Below, in pieces: positions 9,403 to 17,214 of a stretch of DNA of 64,000 bases; position 1 is the stretch's first letter, and every line of letters starts with the position of its first letter. The DNA is from Gemmatimonadota bacterium (GTDB lineage Bacteria; Gemmatimonadota; Gemmatimonadetes; Longimicrobiales; Gaopeijiaceae). The translations under genes were made by a program, and so were the position numbers. Location: contig JAUIEJ010000002.1 of assembly GCA_030428885.1 (NCBI GenBank), forward strand, positions 250,501-314,500. Reading direction: 5' to 3'. The notes under the pieces were generated by a model. That model was not told the DNA's origin. It made no database searches and saw nothing but the letters and a program-made list of their open reading frames with translations.

Positions 9403-9761
9403 GGAGCCTCCACCCGGGGGCGGGGCGCGAAGAGCACCACCAGGGGCATGCGGGCCAGGAGCTCGTCCCGCCGGGCCGCCGCCAGGAACCGGGCCTCGCC
9501 CTCCCGGTGGGCCTCCAGGTCGTCGAAGGGCACCTCGAGTTCGAGGAGGGCGCGGAAGCCTCCCCCGCCCGGTCCGGCGGCGAGGCGCGGCACCACCCGG
9601 CCGTCGAAGGCCCACTCGGCCAGCGCCGTGGCCCGCCACTGGGCGGCCCGCACCGCCCACCGCCGCTCCATCTCCTGCAGGAGCGTGGGGTCCACGTGTT
9701 CGGTGGCGTCGGGTCCGGCCCGGTCCGGAGGCGGTGGCGCCGGGAACAGCCCTCCGCTCAC
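9399..9761 (-). CDS. Conserved-context protein of unknown function (120 aa)
   Basis: I do not recognise this 120-aa protein. It is soluble, Arg/Ala-rich and probably mixed helix and strand, with no signal peptide, membrane segment or metal motif. It begins at a GTG that overlaps the rnz stop by 4 bases and ends in a GTGA overlap with tyrA, so it is very likely translated as part of the rnz-tyrA-aroA-cmk operon. A proline-rich N-terminus (residues 1-20) precedes a helical [20 protein letters not shown] segment. The tight coupling on both sides argues that it is a real gene. Confidence 0.7.
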   Translation of the reverse strand: MSGGLFPAPPPPDRAGPDATEHVDPTLLQEMERRWAVRAAQWRATALAEWAFDGRVVPRLAAGPGGGGFRALLELEVPFDDLEAHREGEARFLAAARRDELLARMPLVVLFAPRPRVEAP

Positions 9762-10690
9762 GACTCCTCCTCGCCGCCTTCGGCGTAGGGCACCTCCACC
9801 GTGAGGCCGTCGTAGGCCACCACGGTCTCGGCGAAGACGGCCCGGGCCTCGCCCTCCAGCAGGTGGGGCACCTCGGCGTAGCGGGCCGACACGTGGGTGA
9901 GGGCCAGGCGCCGCACCCCCGCCTCCCGGGCCACCTCGGCGGCCTCCACCGTGGTGGAGTGTCCCGTCTCCCGGGCCCGTTCGGCGTCCTCGGCCAGGAA
10001 GGTGGCGTCGTGGATCAGCAGGTCGGCCCCCCGGGCCGCGTCCACCACCGACGCCGTGGGCCGGGTGTCGCCGGTGTAGACCACCCGGCGCCCCGGTCGG
10101 GCGGGCCCCACGACCTGGTCGGGGCCCACGAGGCGACCGTCGGCGGCCTCCACCGTCTCACCCCGGTGCAGGCGACCGAAGGCCGGTCCCTCGGGCACTC
10201 CCAGGGCCCGGGCCCGCTCCACGTCGAAACGGCCCAGACGATCGGCCTCCTGGAGGGCGTAGCCCACGGCCCGAATGCCGTGCTGCACCGGGAAGACGTC
10301 GATGAACCAGTCCCCCTTCCCCACCCGGGTCCCCGCCTCCACCTCCCGGATGTCCACGGGAAAAGGCACCCGCTCCACCCCCAGATGGACCGCCTGCCCC
10401 AGGGCGCGGGCCGACCCCGGGGGGCCGTACACGACCATGGGCTCGGTGCGACCCTGGAGTCCCATGGTGCGAAGCAGCCCCGTGAGCCCCAGGAAGTGAT
10501 CGGCGTGGATGTGGGTGATGAAGATGGCCCCCACCGCGAACCCCGTGCCGTAGCGCATCATCTGCCGCTGGGTGCCCTCGCCGCAGTCGAAGAGCACGAT
10601 CTCGCCCTCCCGCTGGACCGAGAGACCGCTGACGTTGCGGCCCACGGTGGGCCGGGCGGCGGCGGTGCCCAGGAAGGTGACTCGGATCAT
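9758..10690 (-). CDS. rnz: Ribonuclease Z (tRNA 3'-processing endonuclease)
   Basis: A metallo-beta-lactamase-fold zinc endonuclease that trims tRNA 3' trailers. The 310-aa protein has the Zn-binding [11 protein letters not shown] motif near residue 64, a second set at YTGDTRP and IHDATFL, and the late LTHVSARY histidine. The ATG at 10690 gives the family's usual length and an N-terminus ([15 protein letters not shown]) typical of RNase Z; the frame extends farther upstream without support. It overlaps the next gene by GTGA. A TACCTT -10-like box lies about 38 bases upstream. Confidence 0.95.
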   Translation of the reverse strand: MIRVTFLGTAAARPTVGRNVSGLSVQREGEIVLFDCGEGTQRQMMRYGTGFAVGAIFITHIHADHFLGLTGLLRTMGLQGRTEPMVVYGPPGSARALGQAVHLGVERVPFPVDIREVEAGTRVGKGDWFIDVFPVQHGIRAVGYALQEADRLGRFDVERARALGVPEGPAFGRLHRGETVEAADGRLVGPDQVVGPARPGRRVVYTGDTRPTASVVDAARGADLLIHDATFLAEDAERARETGHSTTVEAAEVAREAGVRRLALTHVSARYAEVPHLLEGEARAVFAETVVAYDGLTVEVPYAEGGEEES

Positions 10691-10727
10691 GACGGCGGGG
10701 TGACGGTGCGGGGGGAAGGTCCCGATG

Positions 10728-10733
10728 AAGGTA
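10728..10733 (-). promoter_or_regulatory. Possible -10 box for the rnz operon
   Basis: TACCTT on the minus strand, identical to the rpsA -10, lies 38 bases before the rnz ATG. No convincing -35 is seen, so this is tentative. Confidence 0.3.
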
Positions 10734-10842
10734 CGAAACCCCGGGCCGGGAGCCAGGGGAGGCCCGGGGGCGCCTCGGTGGCCTCCGGCGGCGTCCCGCC
10801 CCATGTTGGCCTCGAATCACAACCTCGTCAGGAAGGGTTTCC

Positions 10843-12153
10843 ATGACCGATCGCCGCCGCTTCCTCTCGGCCCTGGGCCTCCCGGCTCTGGCCGCCGCCT
10901 CCGGGATCCCGTTTCGCCCCTCGCTGCTCTCGGCCCGGGCACTGGACCTGGTTCCCACGCTCCGGTCCCACACCGGCTCACCCCGGGAGGTGGCCATGGA
11001 CGAGGACTTCTGGGGCGAGGTGGCCCAGGCGTTCACCGTGGACCGCACCCTGGTCAACCTGAACAACGGCGGCGTGAGCCCCGCCCCGTCGTTCGTCCAG
11101 GAGGCCATGAAGCGCCACCTCGATTTCTCCAACGAGCTGCCGGCCTACACCATGTGGCAGATCCAGGAGCCTCGTCGCGAGGGCGTGCGGCGGCGCATGG
11201 CCCGTGAGTGGGGCGTCGACCCCGAGGAGGTCGCCTTCACCCGCAACGCCTCGGAGTCGCTCCAGACGTGCCAGTTCGGCATGGACCTGGAGCCTGGAGA
11301 CGAAGTCCTGACCACGACGCAGGACTACCCCCGCATGATCAACACCTTCAAGCAGCGGGAGCGGCGGGAGGGGATCGTCCTGCGCCAGATCCGGATCCCC
11401 ACGCCGGCCGAAGACGCGGCCGAGGTGGTGCGGCTCTTCGAAGAGGCCATCACCCCCCGCACCCGGGTGATCCTGGCCTGCCACATGATCAATCTCACGG
11501 GCCAGATCCTCCCGATCCGGGAGCTCGTCACCATGGCCCGGCGCCGCGACATCCCGGTCATCGTCGACGGGGCCCACGCCCTGGCCCACTTCGACTTCAC
11601 CCTGGCCGAACTCGACTGCGACTACTACAGCACGTCGCTCCACAAATGGCTCTTCGCGCCCATCGGTACGGGACTCCTGTACGTGCGCCGGGACAAGATC
11701 GCCGATCTCTGGCCCCTGATGGCGGCGGCCGAGACCCAGGACGCCGACATCCGGAAGTTCGAGGAAGTGGGCACCCACCCGGCGGCCAACACCCTGGCCG
11801 TGGGCGAGGCCCTGACCTTCCATCAGGCCCTCCAGGCGGCCCGGAAGGAGGCGCGCCTGGTCTACCTGCGGAACTACTGGGCGGAGCGGCTGTTGGAACA
11901 CGATCGGGTGTCGCTCAACACCTCGCTGAAGCCCGGGATGGCCTGCGGGATCGCCAACGTCCACGTGGACGGGATCGCCACCAACGAGCTCCAGGGCCAC
12001 CTGTGGCGGACCCACAAGATCTACACGACCCCCATCAACCACGACGAGTTCAACGGACTCCGCATCTCTCCGTCGGTCTACACGACGCTGGAGGAGCTGG
12101 ATCGGTTCGTGGAGGCCGTGGAAGACGTGCTCCGCAACGGGGTTCCGGCGTGA
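10843..12153 (+). CDS. Tat-exported class V PLP aminotransferase (isopenicillin-N-epimerase-like)
   Basis: The 436-aa protein opens with a twin-arginine-type leader (TDRRRFLSALGLPALAAASG), so it is probably folded with PLP and exported. The body is a class V aminotransferase fold: LVNLNNGGVSP at the start of the catalytic domain, FTRNASESLQTCQFG, VDGAHALAHFDF (the Asp that contacts the pyridine N) and STSLHKWLFAPIGTG with the Schiff-base lysine. Close relatives are annotated as isopenicillin-N epimerase or cysteine desulfurase-like. The actual substrate is unknown. AGGAAGG lies 6 bases before the ATG. It ends in a GTGA overlap with the S9 peptidase gene, implying translational coupling. Confidence 0.88.
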   Translation: MTDRRRFLSALGLPALAAASGIPFRPSLLSARALDLVPTLRSHTGSPREVAMDEDFWGEVAQAFTVDRTLVNLNNGGVSPAPSFVQEAMKRHLDFSNELPAYTMWQIQEPRREGVRRRMAREWGVDPEEVAFTRNASESLQTCQFGMDLEPGDEVLTTTQDYPRMINTFKQRERREGIVLRQIRIPTPAEDAAEVVRLFEEAITPRTRVILACHMINLTGQILPIRELVTMARRRDIPVIVDGAHALAHFDFTLAELDCDYYSTSLHKWLFAPIGTGLLYVRRDKIADLWPLMAAAETQDADIRKFEEVGTHPAANTLAVGEALTFHQALQAARKEARLVYLRNYWAERLLEHDRVSLNTSLKPGMACGIANVHVDGIATNELQGHLWRTHKIYTTPINHDEFNGLRISPSVYTTLEELDRFVEAVEDVLRNGVPA

Positions 12154-14276
12154 CCACCCCTCGCTTCACCCTCGCCCTCGGCATCGCTTGCTGCCTGCTC
12201 CCCCTCCCGGCTGCCGCCCAGTCCTTCACCCTCGACGACGTCATGTCGGCGCCGTTTCCCGATCAACTGGTGGCGGCTCGGGACGCCGACGTCATCGCCT
12301 GGATCTCCAATGATCGGGGCGCCCGCAACGTGTGGATGGCCGGTCCTCCGGACTGGCGTGCCCGGCAGGTCACCGACTGGAGCGGCGACGACGGGCAGGA
12401 ATTGTCGGGGCTGGAACTGGCGCCCGACGGGTCGTACCTCATCGTGCGACGGGGCGGGGCGTCGAATCGGGAGGGGTGGACGCCCACGCCGGCGCAGGAC
12501 GTGGACGGGGCGGAGCGGGTGACGCTGCGCGTCGAGCTCCCGTCCGGCGGCGCGGCCGAGCCGGTGGAGGTGGAGTGGGGCACGCTGTCGCCCGACGGCT
12601 CCCACCTCGCCCGCTCACGCGCCGGACGAATCGTGGTGGGGCCCGTGCCCACCGGTGATGAGGGTGACGACGAGCCCGACGCCTTCGAGCCCATCGCCCG
12701 CCCCCGGAGCGGCGCGGGCCAGCTCACCTGGTCGCCCGACGGAGCCCACATCGCCTTCGTGACGTCCCGGGGCGACCACGCGTACGTGGGGGTCGCCGCC
12801 GTGGACGGGAGCGGGTTCCGCTACCTCGATGCCGGCGTCACGCGCGACGGAAGCCCCGTGTGGAGTCCCGACGGCGATCGCATCGCCTTTCTGCGCCAGT
12901 GGGCCGACACCGGGCCGGGGCTGCCCTTCTTCGCCCGGCCGGACGCCGAGATCCCGTGGGAGATCGTGGTGGCCGACGTGGCGTCGGGGGACGCCGAGAC
13001 CGTCTTCCGGGCCGACCCCGGCGCCGGCAGCCGTTTCTCGGGATGGACCGGGCCGAACCTCACGTGGACCACCGACGGCCACCTGGTCTTCCCGTGGGAG
13101 AAGGACGGGTGGCGCCGGGCCTGGACCGTGCCCGCCGACGGGGGCGAGGCGCGCCTCCTGACCCCCGGCGAGCAGATCATCCAGTACTTCTCCGTGGCCC
13201 CCGATGGACGCACGCTGGTCTTCGACTCCAACCGGGACGACATCGACCGCAAACACGTCTGGACCACCACCGCCTCGGCCGACGCCCCCACCCTCCTCAC
13301 CCCCGGCGACGGCGTGGAGTGGGCGCCCGTGGCCACGGCCTCGGGGCGGGTGGCGTTTCTGGGGTCCGGAGCCCGCATGGCGGCCCGGCCCTGGGTGCTC
13401 GCCGACGACGGCGGAAGGGTGGCCCCCCAGGGCGACCTTCCGGCCTCGTTTCCCGGCGACGCGTTGGTGGTGCCCGAGGCCGTGGTATTCCCCGCCACCG
13501 ACGGCCTGGCCATCCACGGGCAGCTCTTCCTTCCCCCCGACCTCCGGGCCGGAGAGCGGCGGCCGGCTCTGCTCTTCTTCCACGGCGGCAGCCGGCGCCA
13601 GATGCTCCTGGGCTTCCACAACCGGGGCTACTACCACAACGCCTACGCCTTCAACCAGTACATGGCGTCGAAGGGGTACGTGGTTCTGGCGGTGAACTAC
13701 CGGAGCGGCGTCGGCTACGGGCTCGACTTCCGGGAGGCGGAGGACTACGGAGCCGACGGGGCCAGCGAGGTACGGGACGTCATCGGCGCCGCCCTCTACC
13801 TCCGCTCCCGGGACGACGTGGATCCCGAGCGCATCGGGTCGTGGGGCGGATCGTACGGCGGCTACCTCACGGCCCAGGCCCTGGTCCACGCTCCCGAGTT
13901 GTTCGCCGCCGGGGTCGACCTCCACGGCGTCCACGACTGGAACGTGGGCATCGGCAACTTCCGGCCCGACTACGAGCCCGAGAACATGCCCGAGTTGGCC
14001 CAGCGGGCGTTCGAGTCGTCGCCCATGGCCCTCGTCGAGCGATGGGAGGATCCCGTCCTGCTGATCCACGGCGACGACGACCGCAACGTGCGCTTCAGCG
14101 AAACCGTCGACCTGGCCCGGGAACTCACCCTGCGCGGCGTGCCCCACGACGTCCTCGTCTTTCCCGACGAGGTCCACGGCTTCCTGCTCCACCGGAACTG
14201 GCTCGCCGCCTACCGATCCGCCGCCGAGTGGTTCGACCGCTACCTGATGAACACCCGCCCGGTCATGGACGGATGA
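12150..14276 (+). CDS. Secreted S9 family (prolyl oligopeptidase/acylaminoacyl) peptidase
   Basis: The 708-aa protein starts at a GTG that overlaps the aminotransferase stop, giving a signal peptide that ends near LPAAAQS. Residues about 40-430 look like PD40/WD40-type beta-propeller blades (repeated xWSPDGxxIAF pieces). The C-terminal alpha/beta-hydrolase domain has the nucleophile motif GSWGGSYGGYL, the acid in LLIHGDDDRNV and the histidine in FPDEVHGFLLH, a complete Ser-Asp-His triad. S9 enzymes cleave short peptides, often after proline or acylated residues. Location is probably periplasmic. Substrate specificity is not readable. Confidence 0.93.
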   Translation: MTTPRFTLALGIACCLLPLPAAAQSFTLDDVMSAPFPDQLVAARDADVIAWISNDRGARNVWMAGPPDWRARQVTDWSGDDGQELSGLELAPDGSYLIVRRGGASNREGWTPTPAQDVDGAERVTLRVELPSGGAAEPVEVEWGTLSPDGSHLARSRAGRIVVGPVPTGDEGDDEPDAFEPIARPRSGAGQLTWSPDGAHIAFVTSRGDHAYVGVAAVDGSGFRYLDAGVTRDGSPVWSPDGDRIAFLRQWADTGPGLPFFARPDAEIPWEIVVADVASGDAETVFRADPGAGSRFSGWTGPNLTWTTDGHLVFPWEKDGWRRAWTVPADGGEARLLTPGEQIIQYFSVAPDGRTLVFDSNRDDIDRKHVWTTTASADAPTLLTPGDGVEWAPVATASGRVAFLGSGARMAARPWVLADDGGRVAPQGDLPASFPGDALVVPEAVVFPATDGLAIHGQLFLPPDLRAGERRPALLFFHGGSRRQMLLGFHNRGYYHNAYAFNQYMASKGYVVLAVNYRSGVGYGLDFREAEDYGADGASEVRDVIGAALYLRSRDDVDPERIGSWGGSYGGYLTAQALVHAPELFAAGVDLHGVHDWNVGIGNFRPDYEPENMPELAQRAFESSPMALVERWEDPVLLIHGDDDRNVRFSETVDLARELTLRGVPHDVLVFPDEVHGFLLHRNWLAAYRSAAEWFDRYLMNTRPVMDG

Positions 14277-14292
14277 CCCCCCAGCGGGTCGC

Positions 14293-15261
14293 CTACGCCC
14301 CCACGCAACTCGCCGATGTGATCGTGTAGCTCACGCCCGCGACGGCGGCGTCACCCACGGTCACCGATCCCGGGGCCACCGTGGCCTCGAAGACCAGATC
14401 TCCCCCCTCGAGCTCCAGGGTCCCCAGGTAGTCGAGGGTCCAGACGTCGGGCACCAGCGGACCCAGGAGGAACGCTCCGTCCAGGCCCGTGGTCCCGGTC
14501 TGTACGAGGAGGGCCGCGTCGTCGCCCACCACCGTCGTGGCCGTGGCCACGGGCACGAAGTCCTCCAGGCTCCGGGCGGTCCCCGCGGGGCAGGTGGGAA
14601 TCGTCACGCCCTCGGCCAGAGCGACGGTGCCGGTGATGGCCGGGCCCAGAACGGGGTCCCCCTCGATCCACGACCCGTGCATGGTCGGGTGCATGACCCA
14701 CTTGCCCGAATTGCCCGCCTTGTGTCCGAACGATTGCGACACGTCGAAGTCCAGGACGAGGGTGGTCTCGCCGGCCTCCAGATCCATCTCGTCGCCGGGC
14801 AGGATCACCTTGAGCCCGCTCTGGGCACAACTCGGGCACTGGAGGTCGCCCGTGGCCGGCAGACCGTCGGGATGCTCGGCGTCGCCGAGCACGTACACGT
14901 TGCCGTCGTCGGACTCCAGGACCCCACCGCCCACCACGAACCGCAACTGACCGTAGGCGCCCGGCGCCACCTCCACCTCTTCGGCCAGAAGCAGCGCCGT
15001 GCCCACCAGTTCGGTGATCTCGATGAGTTCGGTGGGCTCGCCCAGGAGGTCCACCGGGCCGTCGCCGCCCTGGAGATATACCCGATCGATCTGGAGCCAG
15101 GCCGCCGCCACGTCGCCCGGGGCATCGGTGATCATCACGTTGAGCCGCGCCGGGCCGTCGACGCCGGGGTCGGTGGGGTCGTCGCCGTCGGAGCAGCCTG
15201 CCGGGGCCAGTGCCAGAGCGAGCAGGACCGGGAGCGCGGGACGGCGGACGAGAACGGACAC
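14293..15261 (-). CDS. DUF4382 lipoprotein
   Basis: The 322-aa product has a short basic N-terminus and a hydrophobic stretch ending in the lipobox-like APAGC, followed by an acidic linker (SDGDDPTDPG). The body from ARLNVMITDAPGDVAAAWLQIDRVYL through GAYGQLRFVV is the DUF4382 signature, a beta-rich domain of unknown role in Bacteroidetes, Gemmatimonadota and related groups. A CPSC pair lies near residue 142. The C-terminal 100 residues look like a carboxypeptidase-regulatory-like beta-sandwich. GGAGG lies 4 bases before the GTG start. It converges on the S9 peptidase gene with only 16 bases between stop codons. Confidence 0.82.
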   Translation of the reverse strand: MSVLVRRPALPVLLALALAPAGCSDGDDPTDPGVDGPARLNVMITDAPGDVAAAWLQIDRVYLQGGDGPVDLLGEPTELIEITELVGTALLLAEEVEVAPGAYGQLRFVVGGGVLESDDGNVYVLGDAEHPDGLPATGDLQCPSCAQSGLKVILPGDEMDLEAGETTLVLDFDVSQSFGHKAGNSGKWVMHPTMHGSWIEGDPVLGPAITGTVALAEGVTIPTCPAGTARSLEDFVPVATATTVVGDDAALLVQTGTTGLDGAFLLGPLVPDVWTLDYLGTLELEGGDLVFEATVAPGSVTVGDAAVAGVSYTITSASCVGA

Positions 15262-15383
15262 GAAACCTCCGTGAGATCGGGCGGGCGCGATGGTGAGGCG
15301 ACACCCGGACCTCCAGGAAGAACCGTGCCATGGCCCCGGTGTGGGCGTCGCGACCCCACCCCCCTCCGAGCGGATCGCCGCGG

Positions 15384-15402
15384 CCCGCCGCGCCGCGGCG
15401 GG
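15384..15402 (-). terminator. Hairpin just after the trpG/pabA stop
   Basis: An 8-bp stem CCCGCCGC with GCGGCGGG around a 3-base loop begins 3 bases after the stop codon at 15406. No U-tract is present. Confidence 0.5.
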
Positions 15403-15405
15403 ACT

Positions 15406-15987
15406 CTAGGGCGCCGGCACCGCCAGGAAGTTGTCCAGCAACTGCTTCCCGGCCTGGGAAAAGAGTGACTCGGGGTGGAACTGCACCCCCCACACCGGGA
15501 AGCGCCGGTGCCGCATGGCCTGGATCTCGGTGACGTCGCCCTCCCGGGACCACGCCACCGCCTCCAGCTCGTCGGGGAGCGCCTCGGGGTCGGTCACCAG
15601 GGAGTGGTACCGGGTGACCGTCAGGGGGCTGGGCAACCCCCGGAAGATCCCGGAGCCGTCGTGCTCGATGGGATCGGTCTTGCCGTGCATGATGCGCCCG
15701 GCCCGGATCGTCCGCCCCCCGTACGCCTCGCCGATGGCCTGGTGGCCGAGGCAGACCCCTAGAATGGGGGTGGTGGGGCCCAGGGCTCGGACCAGTTCGA
15801 CACTGATGCCCGCCTCCCGGGGCGTACACGGCCCCGGCGAAACCACGATGCGCTCCGGGCGCCGGTTCCGGATCTCGTCCACGGTGCACTCGTCGTTGCG
15901 CACCACCACCGGATCCGCGCCCAGTTCCCCCAGGAACTGCACGAGGTTGAAGGTGAACGAGTCGTAGTTGTCGAGAACGAGAAGCAC
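15406..15987 (-). CDS. trpG: Glutamine amidotransferase subunit of anthranilate/aminodeoxychorismate synthase
   Basis: A class I glutaminase that supplies ammonia to the TrpE or PabB synthase. The 193-aa protein shows the whole family set: DNYDSFTFNLVQ at the N-terminus, SPGPCTP, the nucleophile in GVCLGHQAIGEAYGG, and the His-Glu pair in QFHPESLF. It starts at GTG 15987. It is alone here, with neither trpE, trpD nor pabB beside it, so whether it serves tryptophan, folate or both is open; dual-use TrpG/PabA proteins are known. Confidence 0.93.
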   Translation of the reverse strand: MLLVLDNYDSFTFNLVQFLGELGADPVVVRNDECTVDEIRNRRPERIVVSPGPCTPREAGISVELVRALGPTTPILGVCLGHQAIGEAYGGRTIRAGRIMHGKTDPIEHDGSGIFRGLPSPLTVTRYHSLVTDPEALPDELEAVAWSREGDVTEIQAMRHRRFPVWGVQFHPESLFSQAGKQLLDNFLAVPAP

Positions 15988-16154
15988 GGCGGCTCGGACA
16001 AGGCGCGGGGATCGACTTCCGGGGGACTCCAGAACGTGGTGCCGACCGTCGGGCCGGGGAAGCCCCCGCTCCCCGGTGAACCCCGGGCGGGTCCTTTCCG
16101 TATCAGGGGCGGAGTCCCACTCTGAGAGCCGTCCCCAAGGAGCGCCCGACCCCC

Positions 16155-17195
16155 GTGATCCGATCCTGCCTCGTCTGCAACGTGCCGTTTCAGGAGAACG
16201 AGGCCCTGGAGCATCTGCCCCGGGGCCGGCGGGTGGCGTTCGACTCCGATCGAGGGCGCCTCTGGGTGATCTGCCAGAGCTGCCGGCGCTGGTCGCTGGT
16301 GCCGCTGGAAGACCGCTGGGAAGCCATCGAGGAGTTGGAGAAGGCGGTGCGGGACCGGGGGAAGGTGCTCTCCACCACCGACACCATCGCCCTCATGCGG
16401 GTGGGCCCCCTGGAGGTGGTGCGGGTCGGAAGCGCCTCCCGTACCGAAGAGGCCTGGTGGCGGTACGGGCGGGAGCTGATCCGGCGCCGCCGCTCGTACG
16501 GCAAGCTCACGGCGGCGGCGGGGGCGGCCAGCGCGGCGGTGGTCCTGGGGGGGTGGGCCGCCGGAGGCCTGTCCATGATCGGCGGCTGGTGGCTGTGGAG
16601 CCAGGCGCCCGACGGCATCAAACGCGGGGCCCGCTGGATGCGCTTCGGGTCGGCGGCGTGGCGAGGTCGACGGAGTTGCGACCGGTGCGGCCACGAGTTC
16701 ACGGACCTGTCGTTCGGAGAACGCCAGAACCTGGTGCTCCTGCCCCGGGCCGACGCCCCCGGCGAGGTGGTCCTGGGCGCCCGGTGCCCCCGCTGCCGGG
16801 ACCTGGAAGCGGGAGGGGGACTGCGCCTGGAGAAGCGGGAGGCCGAGCGCACGATCCAGCGCGTCCTGGCCTACCACCACTTCGACGGCGCCTCGGAACA
16901 GCGGGTGCGTTCGGCGAGCCGCCTCATCGAGGAGGCCGGCTCGGCCCGGGACCTCACCCGCATCCTCCTGCGGAAGGGACGCCGGGTGGGCGACCTTCAA
17001 CGCACCGGCGCCATCGCCCTGGAGATCGCCGCCCACGAGTCCAGCGAACAGCGCTTCCTGGAGATGGAATTGGCCGAACTCGAGGCGGTATGGCGCAAGG
17101 AGGAGGAACTGGCCGCCATCATCGACGGCGAACTCACCGACGTGCCCCTCCTGGAGTCCCTGCGACGCAAGGCCGTGGGCCGGATCTCGTCCTGA
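16155..17195 (+). CDS. Unknown protein with two CxxC zinc-ribbon-like sets and a hydrophobic hairpin
   Basis: I do not recognise the family of this 346-aa protein. Residues 5-8 (CLVC) and 41-44 (CQSC) form one four-cysteine set, and CDRCGHEF with ARCPRCRDL form a second near residues 175-216. Between them a glycine/alanine-rich hydrophobic segment (about 117-145, with GGWWLW) could be one or two membrane passes. The C-terminal third is charged and helical, with LEMELAELEAVWRKEEEL as a likely coiled coil. The GTG at 16155 puts the first CxxC at the extreme N-terminus; AAGGAG is 12 bases upstream, a long spacing. It stands alone between divergent trpG and convergent nadE. Confidence 0.7.
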   Translation: MIRSCLVCNVPFQENEALEHLPRGRRVAFDSDRGRLWVICQSCRRWSLVPLEDRWEAIEELEKAVRDRGKVLSTTDTIALMRVGPLEVVRVGSASRTEEAWWRYGRELIRRRRSYGKLTAAAGAASAAVVLGGWAAGGLSMIGGWWLWSQAPDGIKRGARWMRFGSAAWRGRRSCDRCGHEFTDLSFGERQNLVLLPRADAPGEVVLGARCPRCRDLEAGGGLRLEKREAERTIQRVLAYHHFDGASEQRVRSASRLIEEAGSARDLTRILLRKGRRVGDLQRTGAIALEIAAHESSEQRFLEMELAELEAVWRKEEELAAIIDGELTDVPLLESLRRKAVGRISS

Positions 17196-17214
17196 CCCGG
17201 GGGACTCCGCCCCG

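Noticed and set aside
9403-9660. 86-codon N-terminal extension of tyrA
   Set aside because: It overlaps the 120-aa gene; the GTG at 9402 has a good ribosome site and puts the Rossmann motif at the N-terminus.
11208-12149. N-terminal extension of the S9 peptidase frame
   Set aside because: It overlaps the aminotransferase gene in another frame; the GTG at 12150 gives a proper signal peptide and a GTGA junction.
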